Assembly: GCA_934272785.1 (NCBI GenBank)
Contig: CAKQSE010000001.1
Coordinates: 1 to 64,000, forward strand
Direction of reading: 5' to 3'
Source of the DNA: an uncultured Alphaproteobacteria bacterium
GTDB taxonomy: Bacteria; Pseudomonadota; Alphaproteobacteria; Rs-D84
Length of the DNA stretch: 64,000 nt
The notes beneath the pieces were generated by a model that had not been told where the DNA came from, did no database searches, and saw only the letters and a list, made by a program, of their open reading frames with translations. The translations under genes were made by a program, and so were the position numbers. Positions 7,880 through 15,466 of the stretch are shown one piece after another. Positions within the stretch are counted from its first letter, which is position 1, and every line of letters begins with the position of its first letter.

Positions 7880-8437
7880 ATGAAACGGATTGCATTGTTA
7901 TCGTTATTGTGTGCATTACCCATCGCGGCGGGCGGGGCGCAAAACCCGATGTTTGGCGATGGAAAAATGAATTCTGTCGGGCTGTATGTGGCGCAATCCA
8001 CCGGCGACGGCACTTTGTTCAAGTTGGTTGAACCATGGCTGTGGGAATTTTCGCCCCAGACATTGTTTATGTTTCAATATGCCCAGCCGATGGAAATCTT
8101 TCGTCTGCCGGCGCGTATAAATTTTGAATTGACACAAAACGTCGCGTATCATGGTGGACGTGGCCTGTCATTTTTTGCGGCGGGCGTGTCGTGGGACGTT
8201 GCGTTGTTACAGTGGCGCGGTTTCTATACCGGCGTGGGTGTTGGGCCGTATATGCGTGACTCGCGCGATCGGTGGGTGTCATCGCGACTGGTGTTTGGGG
8301 AACGCTTTTTCATCGGATATAAAATCGCAGATAATATGACCGTTGAATATTTTACCCAGCATTTTTCAAACGGTAATTTCACCGATCCAAATCGCGGTTT
8401 TAATTTTACCGGCTTGTCATTTAATTACAGCTTTTAA
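7880..8437 (+). CDS. PagL-like lipid A 3-O-deacylase family outer-membrane protein
   Basis: A 185-residue protein with a signal peptide (MKRIALLSLLCALPIAAGGA) and an all-beta, alternating hydrophobic pattern that ends in Phe, as expected for a small beta-barrel. The C-terminal motif HFSNGNFTDPNRG (His about 161, Ser about 163, Asn about 164) corresponds to the PagL His-Ser catalytic pair H-x-S-N. PagL removes the 3-O acyl chain of lipid A in the outer membrane. In the well-known Pseudomonas enzyme a Glu lies 14 residues after the His; here that position is Asn, so activity is not certain. I start at 7880 (signal peptide at once) and not at 7838. TATAAT (7867-7872) ends 7 bases before the ATG and there is no ribosome binding site: a leaderless mRNA is likely. 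Confidence 0.7.
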   Translation: MKRIALLSLLCALPIAAGGAQNPMFGDGKMNSVGLYVAQSTGDGTLFKLVEPWLWEFSPQTLFMFQYAQPMEIFRLPARINFELTQNVAYHGGRGLSFFAAGVSWDVALLQWRGFYTGVGVGPYMRDSRDRWVSSRLVFGERFFIGYKIADNMTVEYFTQHFSNGNFTDPNRGFNFTGLSFNYSF

Positions 8438-8740
8438 GCTTTTTATTCCGTCACCCCGACGAAGGTCGGGGGCCATTGCCCCGCAGGGACAAATAAAAAA
8501 AGACCACCTCCCCGCTGCGCGGGACTCCTCCACAGGAGGAGAACTTGCCCCGCGACGGGAACGAAATAAAGTTCCCCTCTGGCCAGAGGGGTGCCCGCAG
8601 GGCGGGGTGTCGTTCTATGGATTGCCGCGCGATGCTCGCAATAACAAGTTTTTAAGTTCTCTATTCTAAAACTGTATCACTTTATCACTCTGTCACTTAC
8701 TCACTTTCTTCGCTCATTTCTCTATTTACAGCCCCCGGCA
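8438..8740. repeat. Intergenic repeat mosaic
   Basis: No gene seen. The block holds family B (ACCCCGACGAAGGTCGGGG at 8453), a family A unit in each orientation (8505-8545 and 8572-8610), a degraded TTGCCGCGCGATGCTCGCAA unit, and the AT-rich heptad family D (about 8664-8706). Confidence 0.65.
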
Positions 8741-8842
8741 AAAATGTTATAATTATGGGTAATAAAGGTGGAGCCTGTTTGGTGTCCGCCCCGTCAAATA
8801 ACGGGTTTTCCGGGCGTTTCCCCGGATAACAGGAGAGTGTTT

Positions 8843-10966
8843 ATGAAAAGCCGTAACATCGCAGATTGCTGCAAAAATGCTGTCGGAACAGTTTTCTTGC
8901 TGGCCGGTGCATTTTTCGTTTGTTCGACATTGTTATCAATGCGTGCGGTATTTGCCGACCCAATCGCTCCGACCACGGGCGCAATGGTGACGGCACAATC
9001 ACCACGCACAACCGCCACATCGCGTCGCACAACATCAAACGTTGTATCGCGTGGCACAACCGCCACCGCGACATCGTCGTCTGGGGCCACAACAACATCG
9101 GCAAACACCGCGCGCAGCGTTTCATCACGCACCACGGTGGCCAGTCCGCGCGCAACCGCCGCCACCACATCGCGTGGCGTTGTATCCCGTGCGACCGGTG
9201 CGTCACGCACAACCACAACATCGCGTAACGTTCGTGCCCGCACCGCAACATCAAACCAGGCACGTGTTTCATTACAGGGCAGTGCAATCCGTGGCAGCAA
9301 GAAATCATCGTCCACAACATACACATACCTGGCGAATAAATTATACACTGGCAACTATTCAAACATCATTGATTCAACAACCGGTTTGATTTCAACTGAT
9401 GCATACAACAACTGTATGGAATCATATTACACATGTATGGATGAAATCTGCACCGCACGTAACACAGCCCAGCGTCGTTGTGCATGCGCCGGTCGTGTCA
9501 AGGCCTTTGCCGAGGCGGAAACCGCACTGGAATCAGCAAATGAAGAATTGATCAAGGTTTCTGGTGAATTGGCATTGCTGATTGCGAACAAGGGCAAGGA
9601 TGTATCCGAAGCGTTCCAATTGACCGATGCAGAAAAGGTTATGAACTGTGTTTCGTGGCAAGAAGTAACCCAGAAATATGGCCAAGGATCAGACGAGGCT
9701 GTTGCCTGGTGCAATAACCACTCTATCTATGGTGAAAATGGCAATAAATTGACCACGTGTGCAAAACCGACATATTGCACAACAACTGGTAATAATTTTG
9801 GTTTCGATATTGCAAACATTGATGGTTCGTCCAGTGATATTTTGGCGTCACTGCAATCATGGGCCGATGCCAAGGAAAATACACTGACAATCCTGACCGA
9901 TGATACAGACAGCCTGACCAGTGCATTTGATAATCTGTCCGAGGTTGTATCTGGTCTGGCGGGAATTGATGGCGCACTGAGTGACAGCAGCAATTTGAAA
10001 GATTCACTGGCCCAGACATGGGGTTATGAATTGTTCGAATACGCGCACAATAACGTTTGCAACCGCGTATTGGATTCCTGCTTTAATGGTATATACGAGG
10101 CCTGTGGCACCCCACCATCGTCGGGTCGCAAATGCGGTAACGGCGCGTCCCAGTGCCCATATAACTATAACAGTTATATCAGCGTATCCAACACCGGCAC
10201 ATATGAATTGAATTTCATCACGGCGAATTCTGGATACACCGCGTCGAACAGTGCAACATGTTTTGGTTACACATCGTCATCGGGTGATCCGTATTCATCA
10301 CTGCGTGGCCCGGTTGCCGATGCCCGTCGCAGCATTATGCAAAAATATGCCCTGGACGCGAACGCTGATTGTGACGCATATGGCGAACAGTTGCGCAAGA
10401 CCGCCCAGAATATCGGCTATCAAAAGGTTGCCGCACAACAGGCCCTGCAACAGAAGCGTCTGGAATTTGCAAACGAAGAAAAGACATCTGTCTTGAACGC
10501 AGCGGTCACGGCCAGCACGAATTTCAGCGAATGTATCAGCGAAATCTATGACTGCTATGAAACCCAGGCGAAATCGAACACGTCGTGGACAACCGCACGT
10601 ATCAGAACATACTGTGCCCAGATTGCAAACGTTCCGCATTGCTATGAAGAAATGATTTGCAACCCGTCGAATTCACCGTTCAAGGCTGTTATTGACAAGG
10701 CCGATAATGCCCAGTGCAAGAACACCGCGGATTACACAACCAACACATGCCGCAATATCGTAACGTTGAACGATATCTTGAACGGCACAGGTGCCGAAGG
10801 TGCGGAATGCACATTTGGTGATAACCAGACGTGTAATTCAGCCGCGATGCGTCAGAAATGTTTGCTGGATGCAATCGGTACAGAAGAAGGGGTTAAAGAC
10901 AAAAACGTCTTGCAAACTTGGAAAAAGGAAAATATGACAAGTTCAGGAACAAGTTCAGGACAGTAA
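8843..10966 (+). CDS. Large secreted Cys-rich protein, family X copy 1
   Basis: A 707-residue protein of unknown function. The start at 8843 has AGGAGAG 6 bases upstream. A 'KKS/RN...' N-terminus is followed by a hydrophobic segment (about residues 15-37), a signal peptide or anchor. Residues of about 40-145 are low complexity, rich in Thr, Ser, Ala and Arg, with repeated V-V-S-R or V-S-S-R units. Then comes a Cys domain: NNCMESYYTCMDEIC...RRCACAG, followed by a helical segment. Further Cys pairs appear along the whole length (for example CYETQ, CAQIANVPHCYEEMIC, CKNTADYTTNTCRN). A paralogue at 12402 shares the same architecture. Disulfides imply periplasmic or extracellular location. It may be a surface or secreted substrate of the type IV-like apparatus encoded nearby, which is inference only. 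It begins after a leader of about 90 bases with TGTTATAAT near 8749. Confidence 0.6.
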   Translation: MKSRNIADCCKNAVGTVFLLAGAFFVCSTLLSMRAVFADPIAPTTGAMVTAQSPRTTATSRRTTSNVVSRGTTATATSSSGATTTSANTARSVSSRTTVASPRATAATTSRGVVSRATGASRTTTTSRNVRARTATSNQARVSLQGSAIRGSKKSSSTTYTYLANKLYTGNYSNIIDSTTGLISTDAYNNCMESYYTCMDEICTARNTAQRRCACAGRVKAFAEAETALESANEELIKVSGELALLIANKGKDVSEAFQLTDAEKVMNCVSWQEVTQKYGQGSDEAVAWCNNHSIYGENGNKLTTCAKPTYCTTTGNNFGFDIANIDGSSSDILASLQSWADAKENTLTILTDDTDSLTSAFDNLSEVVSGLAGIDGALSDSSNLKDSLAQTWGYELFEYAHNNVCNRVLDSCFNGIYEACGTPPSSGRKCGNGASQCPYNYNSYISVSNTGTYELNFITANSGYTASNSATCFGYTSSSGDPYSSLRGPVADARRSIMQKYALDANADCDAYGEQLRKTAQNIGYQKVAAQQALQQKRLEFANEEKTSVLNAAVTASTNFSECISEIYDCYETQAKSNTSWTTARIRTYCAQIANVPHCYEEMICNPSNSPFKAVIDKADNAQCKNTADYTTNTCRNIVTLNDILNGTGAEGAECTFGDNQTCNSAAMRQKCLLDAIGTEEGVKDKNVLQTWKKENMTSSGTSSGQ

Positions 10967-10970
10967 AAAA

Positions 10971-10992
10971 ACGGGGCATCGCCCCGTTTTTT
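10971..10992 (+). terminator. Terminator after the family X copy 1 gene
   Basis: ACGGGGC-ATC-GCCCCGT stem with A run before and T run after, 5 bases beyond the stop codon. Confidence 0.85.
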
Positions 10993-11200
10993 ATGTTAGG
11001 GAGCAATGATAAAGTGAGTAAGTGATAGAGTGATAAAGTGATTTAGTGAAGTTCCCCTCCGGGAACCACCCACGGAATTTAACAATTCCGCGGGGCCCGG
11101 GCCGGGGGGGCACGAAGTGCCGGGGTGTCGGTTTTTTATTCTAAAACTGTATCACTTTATCACTCTGTCACTTACTCACTTTATCATTGCTCTCTGCACT
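10993..11200. repeat. Intergenic repeat mosaic
   Basis: No gene. Family D heptads appear inverted (11007-11047) and direct (11139-11185). Between them a family A unit (11050) carries element E (11063-11103), with GGAATTTAACAATTCC at its core. Confidence 0.65.
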
Positions 11201-11237
11201 ATAAATGCTGTTTTGTCGTAACTTTTCGTCAAAATGC

Positions 11238-11265
11238 TTGACTTTTTGTAAAAAAATGTTACTTT
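11238..11265 (+). promoter_or_regulatory. Putative rplU-rpmA promoter
   Basis: TTGACT (11238-11243), 16-base spacer, TACTTT (11260-11265), giving a 5' leader of about 50 bases before rplU. Confidence 0.45.
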
Positions 11266-11320
11266 TGTAGCAAGTTTTAAACAAAACGTAGAACAAGAAC
11301 AATATACAAGAGAAAGAAAT

Positions 11321-11620
11321 ATGAGCAATTTCGCAATCTTTCAAACCGGTGGCAAACAGTATCGCGTTCAAGCGGGCGATATTGTCAAGGTTGAAAAACT
11401 GGATGCCGAAGGTTCGGTTGAATTTGATCAGGTTTTGATGATTGGTGACAAAATCGGCACACCGTTTATTGACGGGGCCAAGGTTATTGCCACGGTCGTT
11501 GAACAGAAACGCGCTGACAAGGTTTTGGTGTTCAAGAAAAAACGCCGCCAGAACTATCGCCGCACACGTGGCCATCGTCAGTATATCACTGTTGTGAAAA
11601 TCACAGAGATTAAAGGCTAA
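11321..11620 (+). CDS. rplU: 50S ribosomal protein L21
   Basis: A 99-residue protein beginning MSNFAIFQTGGKQYRVQAGD, the standard L21 N-terminus, and ending with the KKRRQNYRRTRGHRQ 23S-rRNA-binding signature. It has the usual length. GAGAAAG precedes the ATG. rpmA follows 11 bases later, the canonical rplU-rpmA order; obgE, the common third gene, is not next here. Confidence 0.97.
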   Translation: MSNFAIFQTGGKQYRVQAGDIVKVEKLDAEGSVEFDQVLMIGDKIGTPFIDGAKVIATVVEQKRADKVLVFKKKRRQNYRRTRGHRQYITVVKITEIKG

Positions 11621-11631
11621 GGAGTTTAATT

Positions 11632-11892
11632 ATGGCACACAAGAAAGCAGGTTCGGCGACCACTAATGGACGCGACTCGGCCGGACGCCGTTTAGGTGTT
11701 AAGAAATCCGGTGGCAGCCGTGTTATCCCAGGCAACATCATCATTCGCCAGCGTGGCACATCTGTGCACCCGGGCTTGAATGTTGGCATGGGCAAGGATC
11801 ACACATTGTTTGCAAAAATCGCGGGCATCGTGAAATTCAAAAAGGGCCTGGGCGATCGCAAGACCGTTTCAGTTGAACCTGAAGCAAAATAA
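11632..11892 (+). CDS. rpmA: 50S ribosomal protein L27
   Basis: An 86-residue protein with the L27 start MAHKKAGSATTNGRDS and the RRLGVKKSGG and RQRGTSVHPG motifs. The flexible N-terminus reaches the peptidyl transferase centre and no cleavable extension is seen. A GGAG ribosome binding site stands 9 bases upstream. It is co-transcribed with rplU and ends at a strong terminator. Confidence 0.97.
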   Translation: MAHKKAGSATTNGRDSAGRRLGVKKSGGSRVIPGNIIIRQRGTSVHPGLNVGMGKDHTLFAKIAGIVKFKKGLGDRKTVSVEPEAK

Positions 11893-11895
11893 AAA

Positions 11896-11918
11896 ATGCC
11901 CCGCACGGGGCATTTTTT
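11896..11918 (+). terminator. Terminator of rplU-rpmA
   Basis: ATGCCCC-GCAC-GGGGCAT stem plus T run, 4 bases after the rpmA stop. Confidence 0.85.
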
Positions 11919-12350
11919 ATTAGAGAGAGCAAAGCGCAGAGAGCAATGTTTGTGTCCGCCGATGGCGGACGCTCTTTATTGTCATTCCTGCTCCGGGCCC
12001 CGCGGAATTGATAAATTCCGTGGGTGGGCAAAGGCGGGAATAGGGACTATGCAGTGCGAGCGAACGCGAGCCATGTCCGAGCAATTGCGGATTTTATTAT
12101 TGTGGACTAATCGCCCAATTATGGCATACCAAGGGAACACAGTGGACCCCGACCTTCGTCGGGGTGACGAGTATTTTTGGCTTGGATAACAATTTTTACG
12201 AACATTGTGCAACGATGCGTGGGAGTAATTTTAGAGACCCTATTCCTGCCTGCGCAGGAATGACAAGTTTTTAAGTTCTCTATTCTAAAACTAAATCACT
12301 TTATCACTCTGTCACTTACTCACTTTATCATTGCTCTCTGCTCTCTTATT
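11919..12350. repeat. Intergenic repeat mosaic, inverted copy of the 6.8-7.0 kb block
   Basis: No gene. 11981-12173 repeats, in inverse orientation, the composite block of 6857-7010 (family C, then GTGCGAGCGAACGCGAGCCA, then a linker, then family B). The difference is that here the loop of family C carries element E (11990-12037). A further family C copy (12236-12266) and family D heptads (12283-12325) follow. Confidence 0.7.
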
Positions 12351-12382
12351 TTAACTTTGACCTTTTATGTGGCGGGGACTTG

Positions 12383-12391
12383 TGATATAAT
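12383..12391 (+). promoter_or_regulatory. Extended -10 promoter
   Basis: TGTGATATAAT includes TGA-TATAAT at 12383-12391. The ATG at 12402 is 10 bases further, leaving a leader of only about 4 bases. Confidence 0.55.
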
Positions 12392-12401
12392 TAGGCAGAG
12401 A

Positions 12402-14702
12402 ATGAAAAGGTTTCTGACATGTTTTGTTGCGTTGGCGTGCTTTTCGCCGGCGGCATTTGCCACCGACGGTGCTGTGACGCCATCGCGTTTAATCCCGGGA
12501 ACAAATGAAAAATCATCGTCGCCTGTGGTTGTGTCCACCGGTGCAAACGGGGCGGATTCTGCCACTGTAACCGCAACCGCCGGCACAACAGCGACGACCA
12601 CGTCGGGGACCACAACACCATCTGTTGTGTCACGTTCCGCGACCAGAACATCAACAAATACCACCACCGCGGTGCGCAGTGGTGCACGCACGGTAAACAT
12701 TTCAGATAATGCGCAATCAACAGTGTCCAGCGCGCGCAGCGCGGGCGTTGTTTCATCGCGTGGTAATGCCGCGTCACGTGTATCGGCGGGGTCGGACACC
12801 ACGGGCAGTGCGCGCACAGGATTGGATGCCGGGGTGAACACCGTCGGACGCAGTGCCCGCACCGATGCGGCCAGTATAAATAATAATCCGGCGGTTCGTC
12901 GTGCCGGCGTCGTTTTGCGCCCCACCACGGCCGAGGTTGGCGGTCGCGCCCATATCGCGGGCACGGATGTCCAGACCGGTTCTAATTTTGCGTCTGGTGC
13001 ACGCAGTGTTTCGTCACGCGCCGCAACGACCAAGACCGCAACCGCTGAAACGGTCAAAGAGGCCCAAGAACGCTTGGAACAAACGGCCAGTTTGAATAAA
13101 TCATGCCAGGAACAATATAACGATTGCATGGACCAGTTTTGCGCGGTTATTGATTCTAATCAAAAGCGGTGCAGTTGCAGTGCGAACCTGTCAAAATATA
13201 CCAAGGTTGAAACCGCGGTCAAAGACGCAAATACCCAGCTGAACGAGGTTGCCCAGCGTATCCGCTATGTTGGCCTGTCGGCGGATGAAATCCGCGCTAT
13301 TATGACCGCGACCGAGGCCGAAGATGCCCTGAGCGGCACCACCGATACGACCGAAACGCGCAGTATGCTGGACGAGATAGAGAAGCTGATTAAAGATCCC
13401 AAGAGCACGACATCGTATTCCGATACGTATACTGGGCTGGATATGGACCTGGATTTCACATCAGACAGTTCGGATTTATTTAATCTGGATTTCTTGAATA
13501 CGAACACGTCCAGTTTTTCAAACCTGCGTGGCACAGAATTATACAGTGCGGCCAAAAAACGCTGTAACACGATATTGACCCAGTGCAAAGAGGTTGGCGC
13601 AACGTCCCAGCAAATCACGGGTAACTATGACCTGGCGATTGACAAGGATTGTATCGCGTATGAACAGGGCCTGACCAAGATGAACGAAACACTGGTGTCC
13701 AATGTGCGCAGTGCGAATCGTATGTTGCAAAAGGCGCGCCTGGCCGTGTTACAAAATAAAAATCAATATGATGCCAAGGGCTGCATCGGTGCGCTGGACG
13801 CGTGTATGACCGATGACATGGTGTGCGGCGATGATTATTCAAAATGTCTGGATCCGACCAAGACATACATCGACGAAAATGGCAAGGTTGTCCTGGGACA
13901 GAACATCACGAATATCACCGCGTTTATGGAAAATTATAATAACGCCAGTATAGATGCCGCGTTCCTGGAAACTGCGTTTGGTATCAGTATCAATACAAGT
14001 AACTGTAAAGGTGAATATAACAAAGGACAATGTATCGTTAAATATTTGTTACAGAAAATTGGCACCAAGCAAAAGGTCACAGACGAAGGGTTGTGCCGCG
14101 CGGTTCTGGACAAATGCCAGGCATACACATATGATTCCAATGGTAATTACAAGCCATACAATGATGTCGTTGTGAATTATGTCCAGCGCGCGATGGTCAA
14201 TGTCAAGGCCGCCCAGCAACAGATTATATCCGACTATGCATCATCATGTATGGTTGATATCGCGTCATGTTATAACCAACAGGTGACCCAGGTGAACGCA
14301 TGGTCATCGACGGCCAGTGTTGACAGCGTCTATAACGTAATGCGTGGCGCGTGCCGCAACGTTGCGTTGACATGCGCATATGCGGTATTTGCCAAGGATA
14401 CGACTAGTTGCCCAGCCGGTAATGATGACGAGTGTATCAACAGCATATCGAAAATGTTCTATCAGTCATTGCTGTGTCCGACAAATTCAACGTATGCAGG
14501 AAAGAAGACGATAAAACCGTCAGATTATGTTAACGATATGTGCCAATGTAATTCTGGTTATGAACCATACAGTGGTCAATGTTTAGCGGAGTGCGGTTTA
14601 AATGAAACGCGTAATACATATGGAACGTGCACGTGTGTAACCGGCTCTTCCAAAGTCAATGGTGTTTGTACTGCCAGTACGTCCAGCGAAGCAGGTAACT
14701 AA
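12402..14702 (+). CDS. Large secreted Cys-rich protein, family X copy 2
   Basis: A 766-residue paralogue of the 8843 gene. Signal peptide MKRFLTCFVALACFSPAAFA. A low-complexity Thr/Ser/Ala/Arg region (residues of about 25-225) repeats V-V-S-R and V-S-S-R units. The Cys domain KSCQEQYNDCMDQFC...KRCSCS (about 235-265) then aligns by eye with the copy 1 motif. Mid-protein Cys pairs continue, and the last 70 residues are EGF-like (CQCNSGYEPYSGQC, CGLNETRNTYGTCTC). I start at 12402 because the signal peptide begins there and an extended -10 box stands 10 bases upstream. Secreted and disulfide-bonded by inference; function unknown. A surface or adhesin-like role, or a role in a secretion apparatus, would be compatible. 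Confidence 0.6.
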   Translation: MKRFLTCFVALACFSPAAFATDGAVTPSRLIPGTNEKSSSPVVVSTGANGADSATVTATAGTTATTTSGTTTPSVVSRSATRTSTNTTTAVRSGARTVNISDNAQSTVSSARSAGVVSSRGNAASRVSAGSDTTGSARTGLDAGVNTVGRSARTDAASINNNPAVRRAGVVLRPTTAEVGGRAHIAGTDVQTGSNFASGARSVSSRAATTKTATAETVKEAQERLEQTASLNKSCQEQYNDCMDQFCAVIDSNQKRCSCSANLSKYTKVETAVKDANTQLNEVAQRIRYVGLSADEIRAIMTATEAEDALSGTTDTTETRSMLDEIEKLIKDPKSTTSYSDTYTGLDMDLDFTSDSSDLFNLDFLNTNTSSFSNLRGTELYSAAKKRCNTILTQCKEVGATSQQITGNYDLAIDKDCIAYEQGLTKMNETLVSNVRSANRMLQKARLAVLQNKNQYDAKGCIGALDACMTDDMVCGDDYSKCLDPTKTYIDENGKVVLGQNITNITAFMENYNNASIDAAFLETAFGISINTSNCKGEYNKGQCIVKYLLQKIGTKQKVTDEGLCRAVLDKCQAYTYDSNGNYKPYNDVVVNYVQRAMVNVKAAQQQIISDYASSCMVDIASCYNQQVTQVNAWSSTASVDSVYNVMRGACRNVALTCAYAVFAKDTTSCPAGNDDECINSISKMFYQSLLCPTNSTYAGKKTIKPSDYVNDMCQCNSGYEPYSGQCLAECGLNETRNTYGTCTCVTGSSKVNGVCTASTSSEAGN

Positions 14703-14704
14703 AA

Positions 14705-14728
14705 AACGCCCGTTTGGGCGTTTTTTAT
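14705..14728. terminator. Bidirectional terminator between family X copy 2 and dnaQ
   Basis: AACGCCC-GTT-TGGGCGTT stem flanked by A and T runs on both sides, serving both converging genes. Confidence 0.8.
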
Positions 14729-15402
14729 TTGTTTATTGTTTCCATAAATTTATTATGATTTTCCAATTCGTCCGCGTGCGCAGGAAATGTGCGGTGCGGG
14801 AAATCTGCGCCGATTTTCGGATGCTTTAAAAACGCGGCATGTTGTTCAGCGATAACGTCATTTATATCGGGCGCAGGTGCCGTGTTTTCCAGTTCCTTGT
14901 ACACCTTGGCCAAAATTTCGGCGTCAATCAGCGCGCCGTGTGCGTCGGCACGTGCAGTCAGTGATATGCCATACCATTTTGCCAACGCGTCCAGTGAATA
15001 ACTTTTTGGACCGAACACGCGGTTACGTGCGATGACGATGGAATCCAGTTGCCGGCTGCGCGGAATCTGGGGCAGGTTTAACATTTCCAATTCGTGATTT
15101 ATAAATGGAAAGTCAAAGTCAATCCCGTTATGCGCGACCAGTGGTGCGTCGCCAATGAATTCCAAAAATTTTGGCGCAATAACGGACATTTTCGGTTTAT
15201 CTTCCAAAAACGCATTAGAAATTTTGTGAACCATATATGTTTCTGGGGGAATAATTTTCCCCTCGGGGTTTATATATTCGTGAAAAGTATTGTCGGTAAT
15301 TTGCCCATCAATCATTTCAACCGCACCGATTTCAATACAGCGATCACCCCGCAAATATTCAAATCCGGTTGTTTCAATGTCAAAGCAAATAACGCGCCCC
15401 AT
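14725..15402 (-). CDS. dnaQ: DNA polymerase III epsilon subunit (3'-5' exonuclease)
   Basis: A 225-residue DEDDh exonuclease that proofreads replication. Exo I is FDIETTGF (D8, E10), Exo II is VAHNGIDFDFPF and Exo III ends in ADAHGALIDAEILAKVY. The length matches DnaQ of Alphaproteobacteria. AGGGGAC precedes the ATG. The gene is divergent from the UvrD-like helicase, with only 64 bases between the two start codons, and converges on the family X copy 2 gene at a shared terminator. Confidence 0.93.
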   Translation of the reverse strand: MGRVICFDIETTGFEYLRGDRCIEIGAVEMIDGQITDNTFHEYINPEGKIIPPETYMVHKISNAFLEDKPKMSVIAPKFLEFIGDAPLVAHNGIDFDFPFINHELEMLNLPQIPRSRQLDSIVIARNRVFGPKSYSLDALAKWYGISLTARADAHGALIDAEILAKVYKELENTAPAPDINDVIAEQHAAFLKHPKIGADFPHRTFPAHADELENHNKFMETINK

Positions 15403-15454
15403 AATTTTCGTCCCCTGGTTAAAATATATTTTTGATATGTGTTCGGTGGTGTAT

Positions 15455-15460
15455 TATAAT
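15455..15460 (+). promoter_or_regulatory. -10 box of the helicase gene
   Basis: A perfect TATAAT ends 6 bases before the GTG at 15467, the spacing expected for a leaderless transcript. Confidence 0.55.
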
Positions 15461-15466
15461 GAATGC

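Noticed and set aside
12365..13129. 254-codon minus-strand frame over the 12402 gene
   Set aside because: It mirrors the Thr/Ala/Val-rich low-complexity region; the plus-strand protein has signal peptide and Cys domain while the antisense has none.
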